55,610 nucleotides of DNA from Acidobacteriota bacterium (GTDB lineage: Bacteria > Acidobacteriota > Terriglobia > Bryobacterales > Bryobacteraceae). Position 1 is the stretch's first letter. Each line of letters opens with the position of its first letter. Position numbers and translations under genes: made by a program. Where the stretch lies: positions 1 through 55,610 of the forward strand of contig JANXRE010000162.1 in assembly GCA_025353165.1 (NCBI GenBank). The letters are read 5' to 3'. Below, piece by piece: positions 17,905 to 27,007 of this stretch. Below the pieces are notes generated by a model. That model was not told the origin of the DNA. It saw only the letters and a list, made by a program, of their open reading frames with translations, and made no database searches.

Positions 17905-17980
17905 TGGTGGACCTGGTGAGATTCGAACTCACGACCTCTTCCATGCCATGGAAGCGCGCTCCCAACTGCGCCACAGGCCC
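17905..17980 (-). tRNA. tRNA-Ala (anticodon GGC)
   Basis: The minus strand folds as a complete 76-nt tRNA: acceptor GGGCCTG/CAGGTCC, D arm around GCGC-AGTTGGGA-GCGC, anticodon stem CTTCC/GGAAG with loop ATGGCAT (anticodon GGC), T arm GTGAG-TTCGAAT-CTCAC, and an encoded 3' CCA. The acceptor stem has the G3-U70 wobble pair, the main alanine identity element, which confirms the type. No clear U-run terminator follows. A short AGCGTT-TG-AACGCT palindrome lies just downstream (17890-17903). Confidence 0.95.
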
Positions 17981-18035
17981 ATAACTGCAATATAACATAG
18001 CTTTTCGCATCGGCAGTGTGGTTTGATGTGGAGTG

Positions 18036-18599
18036 ATGACCCGATCGGAAGCCTGGGAGATTCTTTGTGAATTCACCAAGTCCGACAGCCTCCGCCGCCA
18101 CGGCCTCGCTCTCGAGGCGTGCGTCGCCGCCTACGCCAGAAAACTCGGCGAGGACGAGGAGAAGTGGTCCGTCACCGCCCTGCTGCACGATTTCGATTGG
18201 GAGATCCACCCCAAACTCCCCGACCATCCGGTGAAAGGGGAACCCATCCTGGCAGCACGCGGAGTTCCGGACGACATTCGCCGGGCGATACTCTCCCACG
18301 CGGATTTTACCGGAGTCCCCCGCACCACCCGACTCGAAAAAACCCTGTTCGCGTGCGACGAACTAGCCGGGTTCCTCACCGCGTGCAGCTATGTGAAACC
18401 CGGCCGGAGCATCGCCGAAGTGGAAGTTGCATCCGTCCGCCGCAAGCTGAAGGACAAAGCCTTCGCCCGCCAGGTAAACCGCGACGATGTCCGCAAGGGA
18501 GCGGAGGAACTGGAAGTCCCGCTGGACGATCACACCGCGTTTTGCATCAACGCCATGAAAGCGCGCGCCGCCGACCTGGGCCTTGCCGGTACGCCCTAG
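18036..18599 (+). CDS. HD-domain protein (HDIG-like predicted hydrolase)
   Basis: A soluble protein of 187 residues. The HD signature is LLHDFDWEIHP after an upstream His in LRRHGLALE, with a further ILSHADF segment supplying another likely metal ligand, as in small HDIG hydrolases of nucleotides or phosphomonoesters. There is no signal peptide. ATG 18036 is chosen; a GTG directly before it (18033) is equally possible. Neighbours give no hint of substrate. Confidence 0.75.
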   Translation: MTRSEAWEILCEFTKSDSLRRHGLALEACVAAYARKLGEDEEKWSVTALLHDFDWEIHPKLPDHPVKGEPILAARGVPDDIRRAILSHADFTGVPRTTRLEKTLFACDELAGFLTACSYVKPGRSIAEVEVASVRRKLKDKAFARQVNRDDVRKGAEELEVPLDDHTAFCINAMKARAADLGLAGTP

Positions 18600-18653
18600 G
18601 AAAATGGGGACCGACAGCCTTTTCCGCCCGAGTGCGAACACAGAATCGATGGC

Positions 18654-21074
18654 CTACGGCGGCGGAAAAAGTGTTTGTCCCCGTTCCCCCGCGCACAGTT
18701 CGAGGAACGGCTCGGGCTGCTCCAGTTCGATCCCGATTCGAAGGTAGTACACGGGAAAACCCTTCACCAGATCCCGAAAGTTCTCCGGCAGGTTCATCGC
18801 GTCCTTCTGCGTTGTCACCAGCGCTTCCGCCGACGTCGCGATCGCCTGCCCGGCCAGATAGCGCAAATCGGATTCCCGATAGAAATGGTGATCGTCGAAC
18901 GTCCACTGCAACGTGAGACGAACCGGCAGAGCCCGGAGGGTCGCCCAAAACGTCAACGGATTTCCCAAACCGCAGAATGCGGCGGCGGACGCGAACTTGC
19001 TATCCGACACGCTGAACGATTCTCCGGTCGCGGCGTCCACCCACCCGCGCGGAACAACCCGCGAGCGGAACACCGGAGCACGCGTGTTGTAGCCGCGCAG
19101 CACTCGCTCAATTCCATCCGTGCGAATCCCCGGCTCGGCGCGCGTAATTACAAACGCATCGGCGCGGGCCAGCGCCTCCAGCGGCTCTCGCAGCCGGCCT
19201 TGCGGAAACACGCGGAAGCCGCCGAATGGATCGAGCGCGTCGATCAGAACGACGTCCACGTCCCGGTGCAAGCGCCAATGCTGGAATCCGTCGTCCAGGA
19301 TGAACAGATCGGGATTCAGTTTCTGTTCCAGCAAACGCCCGGCTCTTTGCCGGTCCGACCCAATACCGAGATGAGCCACGCCCTCACGGAGGTATATCTG
19401 CGCCTCGTCGCCCGTCACCTCCGCCGGAGCGCTTGCGGCGGCAGGAACCACGAGACTGCGTTCGGGCGACCGGCGCCGGTACCCGCGAGTCAGAATCGCG
19501 GCCTGCAGTCCGCGGCTCTTCAGTTTGTTAGCCAGCCACTCCACCAGTGGGGTCTTCCCTACTCCACCCATCGTGACGTTCCCAACGCTGATCACCCGAT
19601 GTCCGAGCCGCGCCCGGACCGCCAACTTCCTCCGGCGGTCCCACTGGACGGCGAGCCGCCACAGCGCGGCGAGCGGAGAGAGCAGGAGAGACGGCGGCCG
19701 GCACGGAACCGCGAGAAAGTAATGCTCGAGCGACTGCGCGACGATCGCGTCCGTCACGCCGCGCTTGTTCTCCGCGACACGGCGCGCCCGTGCGCCGACG
19801 CGCTCTCGTTCCCGTACGTTCGTCAGCATGGCGTGAACGGCCTGGGCGAGTTCCCGCAGTCCGGCGATTTCAATCATCGCTTCGCTGGCGCGAAACTCTT
19901 CCGCAATCTCGGTGAAGTTCTCCATGTGCGGCCCGACGATCACGGGCTTGCCGTAGAATGCCGGCTCGAGAATGTTATGCCCGCCCCGCCGCGCCAGGCT
20001 GCCCCCCATGAACACCAGATCCGCGGCCGCAAAAACCTTGCTCAACTCGCCGATCGTGTCCAGCAGCAGAACGCCGGGAAGGAGCACGCGCGCCTGCCCG
20101 TCCAAGCGCGACCTGCGCACGAACGGAATGCCGGCGGCTTCGAGTTTCGCCGCTGCAATATCGAAGCGCTCAGGCCTCCTGGGAACATGAATCAGCAACA
20201 TCGCAGGGTGCAAGCCGCGCAGTTCCTGAAAAGCCGCGATCACCGCGTCGTCTTCGTCCACGTCCGTGTTATCCAGCGGCGGCATGGTGCTGGCTGCGAT
20301 CCAGATCTCGCCGGGACCGGTGCGGCGCACGAAATCCGCGATCTCCGGGACCTCGCCGGACGGCGGCCGAAAGTCGTACTTGATGTTGCCGCCCACCACA
20401 ATGCGCTCCGGGGGCGCGCCGGCTTCGATGAAGCGCGCGCGGTCTCTAGCCGTCTGTGCAAGGATTCGATCCGGCCATCCGAGCGCGGCCTGGAAGAACC
20501 AACGGAACCGGCGATAACGCGGCAAGGCGCGATCCGATATCCTTCCGTTCACCACCAGCAGCGCGGAGCCGGTCCTCTTGACCTCGCGGTACAGGTTCGG
20601 CCAGATCTCCGTTTCGAGGATAACCACCAAACCGGGACGAAGCACACGAAGCACCCGCCGCACGCACCACCGGTAATCGAGGGGAGCGTAGAACACGCCG
20701 GTGGCGATGCCGTTCAGCTTTTCATCGGCAAGCGCCCGCCCGGCGACGGTGGTAACCGAAACGTAGACCGCGGCCGCGGGGTACTCCGCCCGGATGCGCT
20801 TCGCCAGTTCCACCGCCGACAGCACCTCGCCGACCGAAACCGCGTGCAACCAGACAGGCGCCGCAGCCGTCACCTCCGGGGAGAAGGGCAGGTTTCCCAA
20901 TCGTTCGGTGAAACCGTACGCATAGCGGCGGTCCGTGCGTATGCGTCCCCAAAAATACAATGAGACTAGCGGCGCGGCAAACAACAGCGCAAGATTGTAG
21001 AGGGAATAAATGAAACGTTCGTGGAGTTGTTTTGCGATCTTCTTGAGTATATCGGCGGCGTTGGCGGCCGACAA
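18654..21074 (-). CDS. Fused Kdo transferase (WaaA) and lipid A 4'-kinase (LpxK)
   Basis: One open frame holds two lipid A enzymes. The first half (about 1-410) is WaaA/KdtA: an N-terminal anchor (YSLYNLALLFAAPLVSLYFW), LHAVSVGEV, ILETEIWPNLYREVKRTG and GGSLARRGGHNILEPAFYGK. The second half (about 430-806) is LpxK: the P-loop SVGNVTMGGVGKTPLVEWL, TRGYRRRSPE, GDEAQIYL and DDGFQHW. WaaA adds Kdo to lipid IVA and LpxK phosphorylates it at the 4' position; both act at the inner face of the inner membrane. The start is unclear: only TTG codons (21137, 21080, 21074) precede the domain, or an ATT at 21011, and all but the last run into the divergent gene. TTG 21074 is a compromise. Confidence 0.9.
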   Translation of the reverse strand: MSAANAADILKKIAKQLHERFIYSLYNLALLFAAPLVSLYFWGRIRTDRRYAYGFTERLGNLPFSPEVTAAAPVWLHAVSVGEVLSAVELAKRIRAEYPAAAVYVSVTTVAGRALADEKLNGIATGVFYAPLDYRWCVRRVLRVLRPGLVVILETEIWPNLYREVKRTGSALLVVNGRISDRALPRYRRFRWFFQAALGWPDRILAQTARDRARFIEAGAPPERIVVGGNIKYDFRPPSGEVPEIADFVRRTGPGEIWIAASTMPPLDNTDVDEDDAVIAAFQELRGLHPAMLLIHVPRRPERFDIAAAKLEAAGIPFVRRSRLDGQARVLLPGVLLLDTIGELSKVFAAADLVFMGGSLARRGGHNILEPAFYGKPVIVGPHMENFTEIAEEFRASEAMIEIAGLRELAQAVHAMLTNVRERERVGARARRVAENKRGVTDAIVAQSLEHYFLAVPCRPPSLLLSPLAALWRLAVQWDRRRKLAVRARLGHRVISVGNVTMGGVGKTPLVEWLANKLKSRGLQAAILTRGYRRRSPERSLVVPAAASAPAEVTGDEAQIYLREGVAHLGIGSDRQRAGRLLEQKLNPDLFILDDGFQHWRLHRDVDVVLIDALDPFGGFRVFPQGRLREPLEALARADAFVITRAEPGIRTDGIERVLRGYNTRAPVFRSRVVPRGWVDAATGESFSVSDSKFASAAAFCGLGNPLTFWATLRALPVRLTLQWTFDDHHFYRESDLRYLAGQAIATSAEALVTTQKDAMNLPENFRDLVKGFPVYYLRIGIELEQPEPFLELCAGERGQTLFPPP

Positions 21075-21624
21075 GGACAAGGGAACGTTCCGTCCGGAAC
21101 CTGCGGCCTCGTATCCGGCAAAACAATCGCAGGACAAGGTGACCGTCGCGGCCGTGCCTTATGTGAACGACGACGAAGTGCGCGTCGCATTCGGCAAGAG
21201 CAACCCGAACAAGTACGGATTCCTGCCGGTGCTGGTGATCATTCAGAACGATTCCAACAAAGCGCTGCGGCTGGGACTCAAGACCGAGTACGTGGACGCG
21301 AACGGACGCCATATCGAATCCGTCCCGGCATCCGAGCTACCCTACATGGCGGTGTCACCCAAGCGCAACGACGGAGGCGGGAGGATTCCCCTTCCAACCG
21401 GAGGGCTGGGACGGTCCAAGAAGAACCCTCTAAGCGGCTGGGAAATCGAGGGACGGTCCTTCAGCGCCCGCATGCTTCCGGCGGGTGAATCGGTATACGG
21501 CTTCGTCTATTTTCAGGCGCGGCCCGAGCCAGGCGCCTCCCTGTACCTGACCGGAATTCAGGAGGCATCCAGCGGGCGCGAACTGTTCTACTTCGAAATC
21601 CCGCTGGACGCCGGGGCGAAATAG
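21010..21624 (+). CDS. Secreted protein of unknown function
   Basis: A protein of 204 residues with a clear signal peptide (MKRSWSCFAIFLSISAALA) and a mature part rich in beta-type sequence, including VLVIIQNDSNKALRLGLKT and GESVYGFVYFQAR, which look like strands of an Ig-like or similar sandwich. No family is recognised. The AGAGGGAATAA before the ATG offers a reasonable ribosome binding site. Its 5' end overlaps the likely start of waaA-lpxK on the opposite strand, and its stop is 2 bases from the convergent cyclophilin gene. Confidence 0.7.
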   Translation: MKRSWSCFAIFLSISAALAADKDKGTFRPEPAASYPAKQSQDKVTVAAVPYVNDDEVRVAFGKSNPNKYGFLPVLVIIQNDSNKALRLGLKTEYVDANGRHIESVPASELPYMAVSPKRNDGGGRIPLPTGGLGRSKKNPLSGWEIEGRSFSARMLPAGESVYGFVYFQARPEPGASLYLTGIQEASSGRELFYFEIPLDAGAK

Positions 21625-21626
21625 AG

Positions 21627-22406
21627 CTATTTCGTTTCCGCCGCCTTCTTGACCGCCGGCGCGGCCTTTTTTACCGCCGGCGCAGGCTTTTTTACCGCCG
21701 GCGCGGCCTTCTTCACCGGAGCGGGCGCGGCTGGAGCCCCTGCGAGACGCGCCGTGACGATCTTGTCGGTGTTCGGCCACCTCTTGGCCACGTAAGCTTC
21801 GCCACCATTCATGATGTTTGTCTGGTCACTGCTCGGCGCGTCACCATAGTCCATGTAGAACTTGTCGATGGTATCCATCCCGTCAACAACCTCGCCGAAA
21901 GGCGTGAAGCCCATCGGGTCGAGCCGCGAGTTGTCCACCAGGTTGATAAAGACCTGCGTCGTCCTGGTATTGGGGCCGGCCGCGGCAAAGCTGATAAAAC
22001 CGCGCTTATTTCCAATACCCGCCTTCGCCGGATCGTCCTTGATATTCGCGCTCAGCCAAGCGCGGTTTACATCGATGCGCCCGGAAAGTCCGAACTGAAC
22101 CATAAAATCCTTCACCGCGCGGAAAAAACGCACGTTGTCGAAGTAACCAACGCGCACGAGATTGTAGAAGCGATCCGCGCCGTTCGGAGACCAGTCGCGA
22201 TGGACGTCCAGTACGAAATCGCCTTTCGTCGTCGTGAACTTTACTTTGAATTCGGGCGGGGCTGGGGCCTTCAGCGCGGCGGGCGTCAAAAGTTTGGGGT
22301 TCGTTGTAGCGACGCTCTTCGCGGCTCCGGTCTTGCTCGCCGCTTTGGGGGCCATCTGCGCGAACGCAACAGAAGCACCAAGAACTGTGAATAGGAAAAC
22401 TCTCAT
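21627..22406 (-). CDS. Exported peptidyl-prolyl cis-trans isomerase (cyclophilin) with basic repeat tail
   Basis: A 259-residue cyclophilin-type isomerase that would speed proline turns in exported proteins. It has a signal peptide (MRVFLFTVLGASVAFAQ), the domain start FTTTKGDFVLDVHRDWSP with FYNLVRVGYFD, and the core FGEVVDGMDTIDKFYMDYGD. Some catalytic positions differ from classic cyclophilins (VQFGLSG where FMIQGGD is usual), so activity may be reduced. The last 40 residues are a Lys/Ala/Pro/Val repeat of about 7 residues (KKAAPAV), like histone H1-type tails. Start codons of this gene and the divergent phosphatase are 31 bp apart. Confidence 0.85.
   Translation of the reverse strand: MRVFLFTVLGASVAFAQMAPKAASKTGAAKSVATTNPKLLTPAALKAPAPPEFKVKFTTTKGDFVLDVHRDWSPNGADRFYNLVRVGYFDNVRFFRAVKDFMVQFGLSGRIDVNRAWLSANIKDDPAKAGIGNKRGFISFAAAGPNTRTTQVFINLVDNSRLDPMGFTPFGEVVDGMDTIDKFYMDYGDAPSSDQTNIMNGGEAYVAKRWPNTDKIVTARLAGAPAAPAPVKKAAPAVKKPAPAVKKAAPAVKKAAETK
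21642..21716. repeat. 21-bp tandem repeat encoding the KKAAPAV tail
   Basis: Three to four near-identical 21-bp units (each around ACCGCCGGCGCGGCCTTTTTT on the plus strand) lie inside the 3' end of the cyclophilin gene and encode its Lys-Lys-Ala-Ala/Pro-Pro-Ala-Val repeats. Unit length is a multiple of three, so copy-number changes would keep the frame. Confidence 0.8.
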
Positions 22407-22437
22407 TTAACGCCGATTATACTGAAGGTTCATCCCT

Positions 22438-24129
22438 ATGCGCACTGGGAAAATCCTGATCCTCGCCGTCCTGCTTGCCCTGAGCGCGCCCGCGCGGACC
22501 GTGGAAGTCACGTTGCTGGCCACCACCGACATGCACGGGAGCCTCCTCCCCTGGGATTACTACACGGCCAAGCCGGTGGACCGCGGACTCGCCCGAATCG
22601 CGACGCTCATCCGCGAAGCGCGGGCCGCGAACCCGAATACGGTTCTGGTGGATTGCGGCGACACCATCCAAGGCGCCCCCATCGAAAGCGTGTATCAGAA
22701 CTTCGTCAAGCACGGCCAACTGCCTTTGGGATTGACGCCGCCCGCGCCGCTCGACGGCGACCCGATGATGCGTGCGATGAACCTGGCCGGGTACGACGCG
22801 ATGGTGCTCGGTAATCACGAGTTCAACTTCGGGTTAAAGAACATCGCGCAGGCGCGCAAAACCGCGAAGTTTCCGTGGATCTCGGCGAACACAAAAAACA
22901 CACCGGCCTCGCAGAACGAGCCGTTCCTGCCCTACATCGTGAAATCCGTGGCCGGCGTGAAGATTGCCGTTATTGGGATCACGACGACGGGGATTCCTCA
23001 CTGGGACGAGCCGGACCATTGGAAAGGCTACGAATTCCTGCCGGCTCGAGACGCCGCCGCGGCGGCCGTGGCGGACGTCCGCGCGAAAGAACATCCCGAT
23101 ATCGTGGTGATTGCCGCCCACATGGGCCTCGGCGCCGACCTGTCGTCGGGTAAGTCATTCGAGGGCGACTTGAAGGGCGAGAACGCGGTGTACGAAATCG
23201 CCAGGACAGTGCCCGGCATCGACGCGATTGTGTTCGGCCACACCCACAACCAGTTGGCTGGAGCGCGAATTGGCGATGTTCTCGTAATGCAGCCGAAGAA
23301 CGGAGCAGTTTCGCTCGGCCGCATTGATTTCACGCTGGACGATTCGACCGGAAGCTGGCGCATTGCCGGTAAGGTGAGCAGACTGATTCCGGTCACGAAC
23401 CAGACCCCGGACGATCCCGAACTGGTTCGCCTCGCCCAGCCGTATCACATCGTTGCTGAGCGCTATCTGGAATCGCCGGTCACCAACAGCAGCACGGAGT
23501 TGAGCGCCGCCACCTCGCGCATCGAAGACACGGCGCTGATCGACGCCATCCAGCTCGTCCAACTGCACTACGCGAAGGCGGACGTCTCATTTGCCAACGC
23601 CTTCAACACGCGCGTCCGATTTCTCCGCGGCCCAGTGACGGTTCGCCAGATTGCGGCGCTATACGTTTACGACAACACGCTATTCGCCGTCGAGGGCACC
23701 GGAAAGATGGTGCGCGAAGCGCTTGAGAACTCCGCGAGATTCTATTTGTCCTGCGAGGACGATTGCTCCCACGGCCCGCTGATCAATCGCAAGATTATCG
23801 GCTACAACTACGATATGGCGAAAGGGGTCGACTACGAGGTGGACCTGACCCGGCCGGAAGGACAGCGCATTCGCAACCTGCGGTACCGGGGCAAGCCGCT
23901 CGCCGACGACCAGAAGCTCCGCATCGCCCTGAACAATTACCGCTATGGCGGGAGCGGCGGCTACTCGATGTTTCACGCCGCGCCGGTTGCCTGGCGATCC
24001 GGGCAGGAGATTCGCGAGCTGATGATCGAGTATTACACCGAGCGGAAAACGTTCCCCTCCGCCCCCGACAACAACTGGCGAGTGATCCCGGACCAGGCAC
24101 GCGAAACACTCCGCAGCGAAGAGCGCTAG
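22438..24129 (+). CDS. Bifunctional metallophosphatase / 5'-nucleotidase family protein (CpdB/UshA-like)
   Basis: A periplasmic enzyme of 563 residues that should release phosphate from nucleotides or cyclic nucleotides. After a signal peptide (LILAVLLALSAPARTVE) the metallophosphatase motifs follow in order: TTDMHGSLLPWD (D-x-H), DCGDTIQG, GNHEFNFG (G-N-H-E), HMGLGAD and GHTHNQL (G-H-x-H). The C-terminal 5'-nucleotidase domain ends with RIALNNYRYGGSGGYSMF, a typical substrate-binding loop. The domain order and GDTIQG motif favour the CpdB (2',3'-cyclic phosphodiesterase) branch. Its stop overlaps the end of the convergent asmA-like gene by 4 bp. Confidence 0.88.
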   Translation: MRTGKILILAVLLALSAPARTVEVTLLATTDMHGSLLPWDYYTAKPVDRGLARIATLIREARAANPNTVLVDCGDTIQGAPIESVYQNFVKHGQLPLGLTPPAPLDGDPMMRAMNLAGYDAMVLGNHEFNFGLKNIAQARKTAKFPWISANTKNTPASQNEPFLPYIVKSVAGVKIAVIGITTTGIPHWDEPDHWKGYEFLPARDAAAAAVADVRAKEHPDIVVIAAHMGLGADLSSGKSFEGDLKGENAVYEIARTVPGIDAIVFGHTHNQLAGARIGDVLVMQPKNGAVSLGRIDFTLDDSTGSWRIAGKVSRLIPVTNQTPDDPELVRLAQPYHIVAERYLESPVTNSSTELSAATSRIEDTALIDAIQLVQLHYAKADVSFANAFNTRVRFLRGPVTVRQIAALYVYDNTLFAVEGTGKMVREALENSARFYLSCEDDCSHGPLINRKIIGYNYDMAKGVDYEVDLTRPEGQRIRNLRYRGKPLADDQKLRIALNNYRYGGSGGYSMFHAAPVAWRSGQEIRELMIEYYTERKTFPSAPDNNWRVIPDQARETLRSEER

Positions 24130-26438
24130 CGCGCGATCGCCGGAGCCGGCGCGAGCAAGGTCCCGAGCAGACGCAGTTGCCTCCGCGCCCCCGTCAACTC
24201 CAGTAGTAGTTTCCCGTCCGGTTGAGTCGAGCCTTGCCCCGAATAAGTATCCGGGCCTTGCGAGATTTGCACATCGGTCAGCTTCACGCGCAAGCCGGGG
24301 CTGAGCGCGAAGTTTCCGGCAATGGTCTGGAACCCGGCGTCCGAAGCGAAGGCGATGTCCTCGCCGGTAAACGTTCCCTCGCCTTGCGCCGAGGCTGTCA
24401 CCTCACCACCGAGCCCTTCCGCGCCGGCGCTGCCCTCCACCGAAAGCAGTCCGTCCTTGTAGACGAGGTTCTCCACCCGCCCCTGGGCCGAGTACGCGGG
24501 CCGCTGGCCGGAAAGATCGATCTGGATTGCGCCCATCGCCGCCGCATCTTCGCGATGAGCGTCCATTCCGGTAAGGCGCACCTGCGTGCCCTCCCATAGC
24601 AAGCGCGCTTTCTTCACCGCCCAGTCCTCACCGCCGATCGTCAGGCGGCCGATCTTGATCGAAGCGTCGACGCGGCGCGCGCGCAGCCACTCCGGTGCGA
24701 TCGGCCTTCCCAACCGCAAGGTCCGGGAAAGCAGGCTCTGGCGGCGGCTCAATGCCGGCAGGAACAACTGCTCCAGCGCGTCCGGAGTTACCGCCGCGAT
24801 ATCGATGCTCAGCCGCCGCGGGGACCGGAACTCGCCCGTGAAGGGGATATCTCCACCGCGCCCGCGAATGCGTGTCAAAGCGAACTTATCGCCATCCACC
24901 GAAAGCGACGCGGAGGCAATGCGAACCGGCTCAGCCATCCCCTGCACGTCGACCAGCGTGTTCTGGACGTCCAACTCGCCCTGCCAGGCGCCCTCTTCCT
25001 TGCCCGCACGGACGAACCCGATCCAGCCCTTCCACGAACCCTTCCGGAATTCGTCGAGCACCGGGAGCGCCCCCGCGCCCAACACCGGCCCGGTTCCGGA
25101 CTTCAGCTCTTCGATATCCATTCCCGTGGTGGACATGCGCATCCGCAGATCGCCGCTCGTGAGCAAGTACGAGGCTTCCAATTCGGCCGTCTGCCCGTTG
25201 GGCATCTGCACCACCGCAGGACCGACCGAGATGCGGCTGTTCTCAACTACAACTTCCGCCGACTGAAAAGTAATCGGTTCGGCCGAAGGCAACTTCAGGG
25301 CGGCGCTCTCGAACCTCAACTGCCCTTGCAGCCCGCCGGCCCCCGAGTATCCGATGACGCCCGCGACCTTGCCGTCCGCGGTCACGGAATCCGGCAGCGG
25401 AGCGCCCATGTGGCGGGCCACCTCGAGCAGAGTAGCCGACGGCACGTCCCGCAAATCGGCGGTCAACGCCCATCGCGGCTGGGACAGATATCGCGAAGCA
25501 TCGAACTTCACGACCATGGGCAGCGACGGCGTATCGGGTACGGTCTCCAGCCGTAGCTGCTGATTCCAGAGGTCCAGGCTACCGCGATACTTCAGGTTCC
25601 ACGCGCCGCTTTTGGACGGCATCAGGTCCCAGCGGTGGAGATCCTCAAGCTGCAGTTGACCGGTGATCGCCAGCTTCGAAAGAGGTCCCGCAATGTGGGC
25701 GCGGGAGGCGACAATCCCGTGCACTCCAACTCCGTGCCCCTCGATCAGTTTGACGGCCTGATCGAAGGCGCTGCGGTCCAACTCAGCATCGACGTTCAAC
25801 TCGGGTTCCCCGGACTGCTTGCGAATCCACACGCCGCGAAACAGCAGCCGGCCAAAGTTCTGCGCGGCGCGATCGGTGCGATCCGGCTCACCTCGGAATC
25901 GGAAATTCAGCCGGTCGATACCGGGATCGAGATCGACGTCGGTATCGCTGAAGTAGAACGTCGACTTGACATCGCCGAACTTGAAGTTAAATCGGCCGGA
26001 GCGCACCTGGATCGACGGCGCGTCGTCAATCGGCGGCTCCTTGGGAGAACGGCTGCGGTCCAACAGCAACTGAAAATTCCAAACGCCGTCGTCCCGTTTC
26101 ACCAGGTTGATGGAGGGCTCGTCGAGCCTCAAATTCGAGAAGGACAAGCGATTCGAAAAGAGGCTCAACAGCCGCACGCGCGCCTGGACGCTCTCCACGT
26201 AAGCCAGCGGCTCGACGCCGGCGCTCGGATCGTCGTGGATCGTCACGTCCTTCAACGTAAAGCCAGGTCCACTGAAAAGATTGAAACGGACTCCTCCTAC
26301 CTCGACCTTGCGATGAAGCGCCTGCTCCACGGCTTCCTGAATGCGCGCGCGAAACGCATCGGCGCTGAGGAACGGCGCAACGATTCCAATGGCCATAACA
26401 CCCGCGACCAGGCAAATGGCCGCGCGACGCAGGGTCAT
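24126..26438 (-). CDS. AsmA family protein
   Basis: A long protein of 770 residues: an N-terminal transmembrane segment (about 5-26), then an AsmA/DUF748-like start (FRARIQEAVEQALHRKVEVG, then VRFNLFSGPGFTLKDVTI), long beta-rich middle and an AsmA-type end (GNFALSPGLRVKLTDVQIS). AsmA proteins belong to the TamB/YhdP/VPS13-like group that spans the periplasm; several help keep outer-membrane lipids in order. Its ATG overlaps the mocA stop by 4 bases, so it is third in an xdhC-mocA-asmA operon; a functional tie to those two is not evident. Confidence 0.82.
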   Translation of the reverse strand: MTLRRAAICLVAGVMAIGIVAPFLSADAFRARIQEAVEQALHRKVEVGGVRFNLFSGPGFTLKDVTIHDDPSAGVEPLAYVESVQARVRLLSLFSNRLSFSNLRLDEPSINLVKRDDGVWNFQLLLDRSRSPKEPPIDDAPSIQVRSGRFNFKFGDVKSTFYFSDTDVDLDPGIDRLNFRFRGEPDRTDRAAQNFGRLLFRGVWIRKQSGEPELNVDAELDRSAFDQAVKLIEGHGVGVHGIVASRAHIAGPLSKLAITGQLQLEDLHRWDLMPSKSGAWNLKYRGSLDLWNQQLRLETVPDTPSLPMVVKFDASRYLSQPRWALTADLRDVPSATLLEVARHMGAPLPDSVTADGKVAGVIGYSGAGGLQGQLRFESAALKLPSAEPITFQSAEVVVENSRISVGPAVVQMPNGQTAELEASYLLTSGDLRMRMSTTGMDIEELKSGTGPVLGAGALPVLDEFRKGSWKGWIGFVRAGKEEGAWQGELDVQNTLVDVQGMAEPVRIASASLSVDGDKFALTRIRGRGGDIPFTGEFRSPRRLSIDIAAVTPDALEQLFLPALSRRQSLLSRTLRLGRPIAPEWLRARRVDASIKIGRLTIGGEDWAVKKARLLWEGTQVRLTGMDAHREDAAAMGAIQIDLSGQRPAYSAQGRVENLVYKDGLLSVEGSAGAEGLGGEVTASAQGEGTFTGEDIAFASDAGFQTIAGNFALSPGLRVKLTDVQISQGPDTYSGQGSTQPDGKLLLELTGARRQLRLLGTLLAPAPAIAR

Positions 26439-27007
26439 GCCGCGCCTCCGGCCAGCCGGGCATAGTCCGCGGGGTCGTCGATGTCCATCAGGATGCCGGG
26501 GTCGTCCACATCGACATACCGAATCTCGCCGGCGTGGCGCTCGACGACATCGCGCGCTTGCGCTGACGGAGGCAGAGCCAAAAACTCAGGCACGAGTTCG
26601 CGGGAGATCAGCAGCGGATGCCCACGGCTTCCGTGGTATTGGGGAATTGCCAGTGGCGCGGATGCGTTCACCAATGCGGAAACGCTGCCCGGTTGAATCG
26701 CGGGCAAATCCACCGGCGTGAAGAACACAAATCTCGCCGCATCCGGAACCGCGCGCAGACCGCACTGAAGCGAAGTCAGCATGCCGCGCTCCGGGGCCGG
26801 GTTCACGGTGCAAAGCACGCCCGGAGGACACACCAGTCCCGCGGGCGGCAGAACCACAATCACGGGATCGCAATACGGCTGAAACAGCCGCACCAGACGG
26901 CCCAGAAAAGTATCGCCCCGATACGGCAGCAGCGCCTTCGTCCGCCCCATCCGCGTCGACGCTCCGGCGGCCAGAATGATGGCTGCGAATTGGGGACTGC
27001 CGCTCAC
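26435..27007 (-). CDS. MocA/MobA-like nucleotidyltransferase
   Basis: About 190 residues. The opening IILAAGASTRMGRTKALLPY is the nucleotidyltransferase signature of molybdenum cofactor cytidylyl- or guanylyltransferases, and FFTPVDLPAI supplies the metal-binding Asp. Placed directly after xdhC, it most likely makes the cytosine dinucleotide form of the cofactor (MocA type) for a xanthine-dehydrogenase-family enzyme. The start chosen is a GTG at 27007, which overlaps the xdhC stop as GTGA; a longer frame reaching 27064 would overlap xdhC much further. No molybdenum enzyme is encoded in the window. Confidence 0.8.
   Translation of the reverse strand: MSGSPQFAAIILAAGASTRMGRTKALLPYRGDTFLGRLVRLFQPYCDPVIVVLPPAGLVCPPGVLCTVNPAPERGMLTSLQCGLRAVPDAARFVFFTPVDLPAIQPGSVSALVNASAPLAIPQYHGSRGHPLLISRELVPEFLALPPSAQARDVVERHAGEIRYVDVDDPGILMDIDDPADYARLAGGAA

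Noticed and set aside
17742-18299. Minus-strand open frame of 185 codons
   Set aside because: It runs through the tRNA-Ala gene and opposite the HD-domain gene; a chance frame in GC-rich DNA.
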